A stretch of 64,000 nt of DNA, from NCBI RefSeq assembly GCF_037076345.1, contig NZ_AP024702.1, positions 5,456,001 through 5,520,000 of the forward strand. Reading direction: 5' to 3'. The notes beneath the pieces were generated by a model. It was not told the DNA's origin, ran no database searches, and saw only the letters and a program-made list of their open reading frames with translations. This DNA is from Haloferula helveola (GTDB lineage: Bacteria > Verrucomicrobiota > Verrucomicrobiia > Verrucomicrobiales > Akkermansiaceae). The position numbers and the translations under genes were made by a program. Shown here in pieces: positions 18,272 to 27,200 of this stretch (the stretch's first letter is position 1; each line of letters begins with the position of its first letter).

Positions 18272-18517
18272 ATGATCCATCCCGAACTGGCCGAACTCCT
18301 CCGCCACCGGCTCGAACTCATCGCCGACCACGACTTCCGGGACCGCGACCCGGATGGCCAGCTCGCGGCGCTGCAGTCCGTTTCTGAAGACATCAGCCGC
18401 TGGCACGAGGGGCATCGCGGCCATCTCCACCCGCGCCTTGAGCATTTCCTCAGCGGGTGCTCTTTCGACAAGGCCCTGCGCTTCATCGAGTCGGACGGGA
18501 GCTGGTCGGGCCACTGA
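18272..18517 (+). CDS. Small hypothetical protein (81 aa)
   Basis: I do not recognise a family. The product starts MIHPELAELLRHRLELIAD and is acidic-to-neutral, helical-looking and His/Arg-rich (RWHEGHRGHLHPRLEHFL). It has no signal peptide or membrane segment. It is in frame with a much longer open stretch that is antisense to the symporter; only the part starting at 18272 looks protein-like. It is divergent from the symporter and 76 bp upstream of kdsB. Probably a real small cytoplasmic protein, but this rests on composition and placement alone. Confidence 0.55.
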   Translation: MIHPELAELLRHRLELIADHDFRDRDPDGQLAALQSVSEDISRWHEGHRGHLHPRLEHFLSGCSFDKALRFIESDGSWSGH

Positions 18518-18593
18518 TCCGCACCTTTCTCACTCGTTAGACATCCGGCTCTTGCCCCGCCGCGAGCGGTCCCCTTAGTCTCCCGCATTCGCA

Positions 18594-19355
18594 GTGACAC
18601 CGAACCCGAGCGGCATCCATATCACCGGTATTCTCCCAGCCCGCTGGGGGTCCTCCCGCTTCCCCGGAAAGCCGCTCCACGTCATCGCCGGAAAGCCGCT
18701 GATCCAACACGTCTGGGAACGCTGCCGCCAATGTTCGAGGCTCGATGACCTGCTTGTGGCGACCGACGACGATCGCATTCTCGCCGCCGCCGAGGGATTC
18801 GGAGCGCGGGCCGTCATGACCTCCCCGGACCACCCGACCGGCACCGACCGCCTCGCCGAGGCCGTCGCCGGGCTCCCTGACGCGACCCATATCGTCAACA
18901 TCCAGGGTGACGAGCCACTGATCGATCCCGCACTCGTCGACGAACTCGCCGCGACAATGGCCGGGGATCCAGAGCTCGACATGGCGACCGCCGCCAATCC
19001 TCTCGACCCCGCCGATCCCGCCGTCGCCGACCCGAATGTCGTCAAGGTCGTCATCAGCCTTTCCGGCCGGGCCCTCTACTTCTCCCGCTCCCCGCTTCCC
19101 TACTTCCGGAATCCTGTCGACGGCCTAGCGGTGCTCCGTCACAAGGGCATCTACGCCTATCGCCGTAGTTTCCTCGAACGCTTCGTTACATGGCCGCCGT
19201 CCCCCCTTGAACGCGCCGAGTCGCTCGAACAGCTCCGCGCCCTCGAGAACGGCGCTTCCATCAAGGTGCTTCCGACCGACGACACCTCCCCGGGCGTTGA
19301 CACTCCCGAACAGGCGGACCACATCGAACGCCTCCTTTCTTCCGCTACCCACTGA
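18594..19355 (+). CDS. kdsB: 3-deoxy-manno-octulosonate cytidylyltransferase (CMP-KDO synthetase)
   Basis: Cytoplasmic enzyme (253 aa) that activates KDO with CTP for lipopolysaccharide core assembly, which implies a diderm envelope. The nucleotidyltransferase motif ILPARWGSSRFPGKPL lies near residue 13, NIQGDEPLIDPALVDEL near 100, and YFSRSPLPYFR and HKGIYAYRRSFLE further on. The start is a GTG at 18594 with no obvious Shine-Dalgarno; the length fits the family. pyrG, which makes the CTP substrate, follows 21 bp downstream on the same strand, so supply and use of CTP appear to be linked. Confidence 0.95.
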   Translation: MTPNPSGIHITGILPARWGSSRFPGKPLHVIAGKPLIQHVWERCRQCSRLDDLLVATDDDRILAAAEGFGARAVMTSPDHPTGTDRLAEAVAGLPDATHIVNIQGDEPLIDPALVDELAATMAGDPELDMATAANPLDPADPAVADPNVVKVVISLSGRALYFSRSPLPYFRNPVDGLAVLRHKGIYAYRRSFLERFVTWPPSPLERAESLEQLRALENGASIKVLPTDDTSPGVDTPEQADHIERLLSSATH

Positions 19356-19376
19356 TCCCAGCTCACCCGGCATTCC

Positions 19377-21008
19377 ATGAAATACATCTTTGTCACCGGC
19401 GGCGTCGTGTCCTCCCTCGGGAAAGGGCTGGCCGCCGCCTCGATCGGCACCCTGCTTGAACACCGCGGCCTCAAGGTGCTGATGCAGAAGTTCGACCCCT
19501 ACCTGAATGTCGACCCGGGCACCATGTCGCCTTACCAGCACGGTGAGGTCTACGTCCTCGACGACGGTGCCGAGACTGACCTCGACCTCGGCCACTACGA
19601 GCGGTTCACCTCCGGCGTCCTCTCGCGGATGAACAACCTCACGTCCGGACAGGTCTTCGACTCGGTCATCCGCAAGGAGCGCAAGGGCGAATACCTCGGC
19701 AAGACGGTCCAGTTCATCCCGCACGTCACCGACGAGATCAAGGCGCGCCTGCACAAGGTCACCGACGACAATCCGGAAGTCGACGTGCTGATCACCGAGA
19801 TCGGCGGAACCGTCGGGGACATGGAAGGCCTGCTCTTCCTCGAGGCCCTGAGACAGTTTGCCCTGGAGGTGGGCAAGGAGAACGTCTGCTTCATCCACGT
19901 CACCCTGCTCCCGTTCATCAAGGCGGCCGGCGAGGTGAAGACGAAACCGACCCAACAGTCGGTCGCCAAGTTGCGCGAAATCGGTATCCAGCCGGACATC
20001 ATCATCTGCCGCACCGAGGCCGATCTCGACGAGGACAACCGGCGGAAGATCGCGATGTTCTGCAACGTGGAGAAGAAGAACGTGGTCGCGTTCCGCGACG
20101 TCGCGCACACGATCTACGAGTGCCCGCTCGATCTGCGGCGCGACAAGATCGACCGACTCGTCGTCGACAAGATCGGGCTTGGTCACACGCCCGCTCCCGC
20201 GATCGAGGATTGGGAGTCCTTCGTCCAGAAGGTCATCCACCCGCGCAACCGGATCACCATCGCGGTGGTCGGCAAGTACATCGAGCTGCAGGACGCCTAC
20301 AAATCGATCTACGAATCGCTCATTCACGCCGGTGCCAAGCACGACACCAAGGTCAACATCGTCCGTGTCGAGGCCGAGGCGATCGAGGACCATGGCGCGA
20401 AGTCGGTGATCGGCGATGTCGACGGCATCCTCGTTCCCGGCGGATTCGGCGACCGCGGCATCGAGGGCAAGATCCTCGCGGCGCGGTATGCGCGCGAGAC
20501 CAAGATCCCCTACTTTGGTATCTGCCTTGGCATGCAGATCGCGACGATCGAGTTCGCGCGAAATGTCTGCAAGCTGCGCGGTGCCAACTCGACCGAGTTC
20601 GACAAGGAAACGAAGTATCCCGTGATCTGCCTCCAAGAGGAGCAGAAGGGTGTCGATGACATGGGAGCGACCATGCGACTGGGCTCCTGTGAAAGCATTC
20701 TCTTCGCCGGCACGAAGGCGTCCGACCTGTATGGCGGAGCGGAGCGGATCCACGAACGGCACCGTCATCGCTACGAGTTCAACTCGGACTTCCAGGACCG
20801 CCTCCAGGAAGCGGGTCTGGTGATCTCCTCGGTCTCCGCAGCCGAAGGGCTGGTGGAAATTGTCGAGATCGCGGACCATCCCTACTACATCGGCGCCCAG
20901 TTCCATCCGGAGTTCCAGTCGAAGCCGAACAAGGCCCATCCGCTGTTCTCAGGATTCATCGCGGCCGCCCTCGAGCGGGCCAACGCCGAGCTGGCGGCCT
21001 CGAAATAG
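19377..21008 (+). CDS. pyrG: CTP synthase
   Basis: Glutamine-dependent CTP synthetase (543 aa), the last step of pyrimidine nucleotide synthesis. The N-terminal synthetase domain starts [20 protein letters not shown] (P-loop) and contains LDLGHYERF and [11 protein letters not shown]. The C-terminal glutaminase domain has the nucleophile in [10 protein letters not shown] and the His/Glu pair in GAQFHPEFQ. The length and both domains are complete. It is probably co-transcribed with kdsB. A 7-bp hairpin (CGGTTCT at 21017 with AGAACCG at 21032) follows the stop but has no T-run. Confidence 0.98.
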   Translation: MKYIFVTGGVVSSLGKGLAAASIGTLLEHRGLKVLMQKFDPYLNVDPGTMSPYQHGEVYVLDDGAETDLDLGHYERFTSGVLSRMNNLTSGQVFDSVIRKERKGEYLGKTVQFIPHVTDEIKARLHKVTDDNPEVDVLITEIGGTVGDMEGLLFLEALRQFALEVGKENVCFIHVTLLPFIKAAGEVKTKPTQQSVAKLREIGIQPDIIICRTEADLDEDNRRKIAMFCNVEKKNVVAFRDVAHTIYECPLDLRRDKIDRLVVDKIGLGHTPAPAIEDWESFVQKVIHPRNRITIAVVGKYIELQDAYKSIYESLIHAGAKHDTKVNIVRVEAEAIEDHGAKSVIGDVDGILVPGGFGDRGIEGKILAARYARETKIPYFGICLGMQIATIEFARNVCKLRGANSTEFDKETKYPVICLQEEQKGVDDMGATMRLGSCESILFAGTKASDLYGGAERIHERHRHRYEFNSDFQDRLQEAGLVISSVSAAEGLVEIVEIADHPYYIGAQFHPEFQSKPNKAHPLFSGFIAAALERANAELAASK

Positions 21009-21089
21009 GACCCGGACGGTTCTCCTTGCCAAGAACCGGGACGGACCTTACCAATCCCGCCCGCGCGGGACATGGCTCCCCGCAGAAAA

Positions 21090-21164
21090 GGACCCGTATT
21101 TCAACGGATAGAATGGCGGCCTCCGAAGCCGCAGATGCAGGTTCGATTCCTGCCGGGTCCGCCA
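21090..21164 (+). tRNA. tRNA-Arg (anticodon CCG)
   Basis: The cloverleaf can be drawn by eye. The acceptor GGACCCG pairs with CGGGTCC, the anticodon stem GCGGC/GCCGC closes the loop CTCCGAA with anticodon CCG, and the T-stem GCAGG/CCTGC closes the loop TTCGATT. The discriminator is G, followed by an encoded CCA. The D-stem has only three good pairs (TTC/GAA). It reads CGG codons, which are frequent in this GC-rich DNA. It lies 81 bp after pyrG on the same strand. Confidence 0.93.
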
Positions 21165-21320
21165 GCCTACGCCAGGCTTCAGCTGGCAAGCCAGCCCCCC
21201 TCGTTTGCGGGAGCTGAGTATGGAATCGCCACGGCGCTGAGACACTTCATGACCCGAAGTCTTGGCGAAGGCTGCCCGCCGTAGCCTTGGCGGAGGAGGG
21301 CTTCTCGGTTCGGATCGCCC
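21165..21320 (+). repeat. Hairpins and direct repeats between tRNA-Arg and the GIY-YIG gene
   Basis: Right after the tRNA is a small hairpin (GCCAG with CTGGC). Further on, two imperfect direct repeats CTTGGCGAAGG (21261) and CTTGGCGGAGG (21286) overlap a stem-loop AAGGCT / AGCCTT (21268-21288). No gene is seen. Such structure next to a tRNA and a GIY-YIG gene suggests a small inserted element. Confidence 0.45.
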
Positions 21321-21575
21321 ATGGACTATGTCTACTTCCTTCGGTCCGAGAGAGATGAAGCTCGAACCTACATCGGCTCTACCGCAGACCTGAAAACACG
21401 TCTCAAACGACACAAAGAAGGTGGGGCCAAGCACACCTCTCACTACCGCCCGTGGAAGCTCGTCACCTACCTCGCCTTTTCGACGAAGGATCAAGCCATC
21501 CAGTTCGAATTCTACCTCAAAACCGGCTCCGGACGTGCCTCCGCCTCGCGCAGACTCTGGGAATCTGCGGACTGA
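21321..21575 (+). CDS. Small GIY-YIG nuclease-domain protein
   Basis: An 84-aa stand-alone GIY-YIG domain. The split signature is seen as YVYFLRS near the N-terminus and YIGSTADLKTRLKRHKEGG after it, with the catalytic Arg in LKTRLKRH and the metal-binding Glu in IQFEFYLKTGSG. The C-terminal K-T-G-S-G-R segment is typical of the small bacterial forms. The molecular function is probably a metal-dependent DNA endonuclease, but cellular roles of these small proteins are mostly unknown and they are often mobile. Codon use is less GC-rich than in the neighbours, and it lies 156 bp after a tRNA gene behind a repeat-bearing leader, both compatible with transfer. Confidence 0.88.
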   Translation: MDYVYFLRSERDEARTYIGSTADLKTRLKRHKEGGAKHTSHYRPWKLVTYLAFSTKDQAIQFEFYLKTGSGRASASRRLWESAD

Positions 21576-21609
21576 CGACCAGCACCTCGGCTTACGAACT
21601 CCCGAAGCC

Positions 21610-24147
21610 CTATTTCAATTCCGTCAGGTAGGCGACCAGATCCTCGAGTTCCTGCGGCCGGATCACTCCCTCGAAGGATGGCATCGCGGGCTCGAAGCCC
21701 TCGGTTACTTGTTTGCTGGGATCGAGAATCGATTCCCGGAGATATCCGTCCAAGCCGTCGGCCTGTCGGCTCGCGATCCCGTTCAGGGCCGGACCCGTAA
21801 GTTTCTCGCCCGTTAGCGAATGGCAGCCGACACATCCATAGCGAGCGAAGACTTCCTTGCCTCTTCCCGCATCGCCCGGTTGAAGCTTCGCGTCGGTGCG
21901 CTCCCGTTTCACGATCGCGGCCAGATCACCGCCGTCGGGTTTCGGCAAATGGATCGGTCGGGCGTAGAGATCAATGGTGCGGACCTTGGCACTCCCGGTC
22001 TCCATCAACTGCAAGGTCAGGCTCATGATGTCGGACCGAAACACCGGCGGAACCTCGATCGTCAGGAAGCGCCGGTCGTCACTCAACCGCACCGCTTGAG
22101 GAGTCAACTCATGCTCCCCCGCCTTCCCGTCCCAACGGAAGTGTCCCGATCCATACTTCCCGGTCCGTTGGATGTTCCAGAACCGTAGTGATGCGACCGT
22201 CGGCAGACGGTCCTCTCTCATTGGCTTGCGAAACCCGACACGGATCGCTGTCTCCGCGACTTCGAGCGACGAGGGTACCGCGACCGGGTCGCGTTGGCGC
22301 AAGCCGGCGATCCCTTCGAGGCCGGGAGTGGTCGGCTTGTATCCGGAGATCCCGAGCCCGACCACGAACAACTCGCCGGTCTCCGGATGACTCGCGCCAT
22401 TGAGGGTCGGAAAGGAGAACTGGACCGGCAGATTCCAGCCGAACGGCACCCCGACTTCCGGAGTCTCCACGGGAAACAGCCGCCCGTTCCACGAGACCTG
22501 CGCAAACACACCGTCCATGTCGGGAAAACCTCTCCCGGAAAGGGTCGCGAACCCCGCCCCCGAACGATTCACCTGATAGGGAAACCAGAGCAACGGCTCA
22601 ACGATAGGCTTCGACTTCTCGAAGCGACCGGGATCATAGCCAAAAGACGGATTGTCGAAGCCGATGCGATACAGCGGCGTACTGGGAACGTGGTGCCCCT
22701 GCTGGTCTGAAGCGAAGACGGATCCGTCGCTTCTCACGCCCACATACGGAAGGCGCAATCCGTCGGCAAGAACCTCCGCCCGATCCCCTGACGGGTCGAT
22801 CCGAAGCACCGAACTCCGGTGAAGGGACTGCTCGTTGAATGCTCCATTCCCCATTTCGACAATCCCTCCCTTGGCAACATAGAACGATCCGCCGGGACCG
22901 AGGTCCATGGACATCGCGTAGTCCCGGGTATGCAGGGTCTGCTCGAAGGCATCCGAGCGATTACGGAAAACGTCGTAGTGACCGTCACCATCGGTGTCGA
23001 CGAGTTGGGTGATCTGGTCTCGCCCCAACACAAACACCTCGTCATCGACGTTCACCTCGATGTTCGTCGGCTCGAACAGCCCTGTCGCGACCCGCATCCA
23101 GCGGGCCACGGGTTGATCGATTCCGGAGATCCGCCAGATGTCTCCATCGAAGCCGCACAGCAGGGCGGTTCCGTCCGAAAGGAACGCGAGATCCATCGGC
23201 CGGATCCCGCGACGCTGGACATTTTCCATCGGAATCGAAATCGGCCGAAGATCGAAAGGACCATCCGCCCGGCTCGCCGACGCCTCGACTTCGATCGCCT
23301 CGGGAAACATCGGCCGTGCCACTTGCAGAGTCGGAAACTCGACTTCCGCCAGATCGACGGCCTGTCGCGACCGCACCACTCTGGCGGTCTGAGCCTCCTC
23401 GGAGGGCCCCACAATGAGACAAGTCCCGATCTCCCGCCCGGCCGACAGACGGACACCCTCACCCGCGATTTGAACGACCGGCAACGACCCCTTCCTGAGG
23501 ACTCCCCGCGTCGGCCCATCGGCTCCGGCGACATCAGCCTCGAGCCTGAAGCAAAGCTCTCCCCTCCCCGGACCGACCTGGATCAATCGGTCGATCGATC
23601 CTTTCTCAAACCTTACGATCTCGCTGACCTCACGCCCGCCGGCCGTGTAGTGCAACACCGGGGTCGAACCGCTGAGACTGATTCCCATCCAGCGTCCGAA
23701 GTTTCGCGGCAGCGGCCCCACCGGATCGTCTCGACCGACGAGGTGGCGGGTCCGCGGATCGGGCGAAGGCCGGGCGCCGGACGACACCCCCGGCAGCTCC
23801 GGCGAGTGCATCAGGGGCTTCCCAACCGGTTTCGGTGGCCGGCCAGCCTTGGCTTTCTGATCGGGATACGAGATCGCCGCCATCGAATCCATGGTGATCG
23901 GCGGCTCACCCTCCGGCACCTTCCAGAACAACGCCCAGCGCAACAGGTCGGGATCAAAACAACCCCAGACACCTTCACCCATCGGCACCAACACCCCCCG
24001 GCGGGTCCGGTTCACCTCCTTGCCTTCCTCCGTGACAAGGGCCGAGCGCAGAAAGGGCGTCTGTGGTTCGACAAACGGACCGAACTCCCCGAACACCGGG
24101 CACAGGAGCGAAAGGAAGAAGGACAGGCAGGCAGGCTTCACGAACAT
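21610..24147 (-). CDS. Secreted beta-propeller protein with C-terminal cytochrome c
   Basis: An 845-aa protein with the signal peptide MFVKPACLSFFLSLLCPVFG. Residues of roughly 300-600 look like the NHL/PQQ-dependent sugar dehydrogenase propellers common in Planctomycetes and Verrucomicrobia (MDLAFLSDGTALLCGFDGD, QLVDTDGDGHYDVF). The last 90 residues form a class I cytochrome c: heme motif CVGCH at residues 772-776 and the probable axial Met in EPAMPSFEGV (Met822). It is likely a periplasmic redox enzyme or electron-transfer protein; the substrate is unknown and the N-terminal 300 residues are unassigned. The ATG at 24147 gives a clean signal peptide. The alpha-2-macroglobulin gene lies 55 bp upstream on the same strand. 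Confidence 0.85.
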   Translation of the reverse strand: MFVKPACLSFFLSLLCPVFGEFGPFVEPQTPFLRSALVTEEGKEVNRTRRGVLVPMGEGVWGCFDPDLLRWALFWKVPEGEPPITMDSMAAISYPDQKAKAGRPPKPVGKPLMHSPELPGVSSGARPSPDPRTRHLVGRDDPVGPLPRNFGRWMGISLSGSTPVLHYTAGGREVSEIVRFEKGSIDRLIQVGPGRGELCFRLEADVAGADGPTRGVLRKGSLPVVQIAGEGVRLSAGREIGTCLIVGPSEEAQTARVVRSRQAVDLAEVEFPTLQVARPMFPEAIEVEASASRADGPFDLRPISIPMENVQRRGIRPMDLAFLSDGTALLCGFDGDIWRISGIDQPVARWMRVATGLFEPTNIEVNVDDEVFVLGRDQITQLVDTDGDGHYDVFRNRSDAFEQTLHTRDYAMSMDLGPGGSFYVAKGGIVEMGNGAFNEQSLHRSSVLRIDPSGDRAEVLADGLRLPYVGVRSDGSVFASDQQGHHVPSTPLYRIGFDNPSFGYDPGRFEKSKPIVEPLLWFPYQVNRSGAGFATLSGRGFPDMDGVFAQVSWNGRLFPVETPEVGVPFGWNLPVQFSFPTLNGASHPETGELFVVGLGISGYKPTTPGLEGIAGLRQRDPVAVPSSLEVAETAIRVGFRKPMREDRLPTVASLRFWNIQRTGKYGSGHFRWDGKAGEHELTPQAVRLSDDRRFLTIEVPPVFRSDIMSLTLQLMETGSAKVRTIDLYARPIHLPKPDGGDLAAIVKRERTDAKLQPGDAGRGKEVFARYGCVGCHSLTGEKLTGPALNGIASRQADGLDGYLRESILDPSKQVTEGFEPAMPSFEGVIRPQELEDLVAYLTELK

Positions 24148-24202
24148 CCGTTCTACGCCTGCGATGCCTGGCATCCTTCAGCAGCGCCCGCATAGGCGAC
24201 TC

Positions 24203-27200
24203 CTACTTCACCTCAACCTGCAGGCTCGCGCTGTGGGCGGCGAACTCGGGTGCATACATGCAGCGAATCTCGGCGATCCCGGTCTGATAGCTACCGCGGT
24301 GCTGGATGCGCACGCTGGTCTCGAAGACGTGAGTGCCCGGCGGCAGACGATCGATGAAGAAGTGACTCGCCGTGTCCCGGGTCATCTCATAGTAGCCGAA
24401 CCCGTCCTGCCAGCGGTAGCCGCTCAGCACGTTGACCGGTTCGGTGCCGCTGCCCCGCTGGTCCTTCAGGTGGACAAACTCCATCGCACGATCGTTACGA
24501 AGGACCAGGCGCGTGACCAATTCATCGCCGACCTCGAGCACTCCCTTCACCGGCTCAAGGACCGGCCCTTTCTCCGTATTGCGGCGGACGAACAATTGCT
24601 TCTCAAGCCGGAGCTGCTTGCCCTCATGGCTCGTCACCTTCGCCATGTCCTCGAGATACTGCCAGTGCAGGCTCGCCCAGCTCACCCCCTTGTCTGTTTT
24701 GACCAGCTCGATCTCACCCAGCGCCGGCTTCACCTGATCCGCCACGAACCGCTGCTCATAGAAGCCGGTTCCCGGCTCCACCTTGCCCGGCTCGACCTTC
24801 TCACCACCAAGGCTGACCTGGAGCAAAGCATCCGAGGAAAGCAGGTCCCGTCCACCCATCAGCAAGGCGTAGACCGCATCCGATGTCGCCTTGGTCGTCT
24901 TCCAGTCGGCAACCTGCTTCTGCTTGATCAGCCAGACCTGGCAGTCATCGACCGCCTTGTCGTCGCCATCCACCTCGCGGAACACCTCGATCATCATCGC
25001 CTGCGTTTCGATCGGCGCCTGCCACCACCACCAGCCATCGCCTTCGGCATCCTTCCAGAACATCCCCTGCTCCTCATCGACGGTCGCGTTCTCCTTGAGT
25101 GAGCGGGTGATCAGACCCGGCACCTGCTTCTCGCCCAGACGATGGAGCGCCATCGCGACATGTCCCCGAGACATTCTGCTGCCAAGGGTCGTCCAGTTCT
25201 CCCTCGCTTGGCCTGCGAAGTAGTCGAAAGCCACCTGATCCCGCTTCGACAGGGCCTTGTCCTTGAGGAAAAGTGTCCGTGTGTAGAGATGGTGGGCGAC
25301 CCACGGGGAAAGATGGTTCTTCTCCAGATCCTCCTTCGAAATCCGATGGTAAACTCGCGTCAGCTCCGCATCGAGGGCTCCCAATGATTTCAATGCCGGA
25401 GTGATGTCTGTCGGCACGCCGAGATCCCGCAGTCGGCCGAAGCCGGTCGTGATATAGAGCGTGATATACTCGCTGCCACTGCCGCCGGGAAACCATGGCC
25501 AGAGACCGTTGGGCAACTGCATGGCGTTCAGCTTGCGCATCGCCTTCTCCAACTCGTTCGACATGTGGTTCTCGTCGAAGAGCAGGCCGACCCTCCGCCT
25601 TGCCTCCGATTCGTTCTTCGCGTCCGCGAGCCACGGAGTCTCCTCGATCATGATCCCCTTCAGGTCCTCGTTTTTCAGCAGAGGACTGTCGAGGGTGTCG
25701 GTGCCCTTCCACAGGTCGAAAATCCGCCGGATCTTGGGATCCGAATCGGCGATGTGTTGGCCAAGGGCATTGGCATAGTAGCGGTTGAAGGTTTGCTCGG
25801 AGCACTCGTGGGGGAACTCCATCAGGTAAGGCAGCGCCATCACCGCATACCATGCGGGTTGCGAGACGACCTGCAGATGGACAAACCGGTTCTCCAGCGA
25901 GTCCGAATTCCCACTGTCGAGGAGCTTGTCGAACCTGAAATCCTTCGTGACGGCATCGCGAATCGGCAGCGACATCGACTCGGTCACCAGGATCCGCCGT
26001 GAAAGCACCGGCAGCCAGCCCTCCTCACCGTCGCTCAGGTTTCCGGTCGAAGCGGTCGCGCGGTAGCGGAGAAACCCTTCGCCATCCGGCACCTTGACCC
26101 GCCAGCTCAGGGTCTTGCTTTGCTTGGCCGCCACCTCGAAGTCCCGGGTCTCCGCGTCGATCCCGAGAGCCTCATTCCTGCTCGCCTCGGTAGCAGCATC
26201 GTCGATCGCGAGGCGTGCGGTCCCTTTCTGCACGGCATCGCTCAGATTGCTGATCTTGACCGTGAATTCCAGTTCGTCCCCTTCCCGGAGGAAGCGCGGC
26301 GGATTCGGCTGAACCATCAGATCCTTCGCCGTCACCGTCTCCCCGTCGAGCAGGCCGCTCCGCAAGTCCTTGTCATGCGCCATGCCAAGGAAACGCCAGG
26401 TCGTGAGAGCCTCCGGCATGGTGAAGCTTATTCTTACCTTGCCATCCTCGCCGCTGACGAGATCCGGAAAGAAGAACGCGGTCTCGTTGAGGTTCGTTCG
26501 AACCGGAACGGGAGCATCCGCATCGCCACCACCTCCGTCGTCGGACGCACCACCTTCGCGCTTCGCTTTCGCCATCCCACCCTGCGCCGCACCGGGAGCC
26601 GCGTTCGCCAATCCGTCGGCACCCTCCATGTCCATGGCCGCCATCGGCGCGGCCTCAAAGGCCATCTCCTCACTGAGCATGGTGGCGTCAACCGCACCTC
26701 CACGGGCAAACACCGCTCCACCTCCTCCACCGCCATCGCCAAACGCCCATGCGTTTCTCCGACGACTCTGGAACCCTCCGCCGCCCACAGCGAACTCCCG
26801 ATAGGGATCCTTCAGACGATACCATTCGATGCCCGGGTACTGGGAAATCATGTCGAACCCGCGCGAGCTGGAGCTGAACTGGTTTCCGAGCCACACCCCG
26901 CTCTCCCGACGAAGCAACCCGCTCAGGTTTCCGAACCCATGCGGAGCGAACGCATCCAAGGAGGCGTCGTAGAGTGTCGCGACCATCTCCGCGGCAGCCG
27001 CCTCGCCATCGGCGCCCTCGATCACCGCGGTCCATGTCTCCTTCACGCCGGGTTCCAGCTTGGACACGATCCGCTCCCAACTGAGCTTCAGCCGCTTGTT
27101 GGTCCACGGCACCTCGATCGGATGGGTCTCTTCGTGGAAGCGGTTCATCGTCACCTGCTGGATCACCACCGTCAGCCCACCACGGAGCGACTCCTCGATC

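Noticed and set aside
16493-18517. 674-codon open frame on the + strand
   Set aside because: Most of it is antisense to the sodium:solute symporter and is Arg/His/Asp-rich low-complexity sequence. Only the last 81 codons, outside the symporter, look like a real protein and are kept as a separate gene.
21017-21038. Hairpin after pyrG as an intrinsic terminator
   Set aside because: The 7-bp stem is real but no T-run follows, so a terminator call is not supported.
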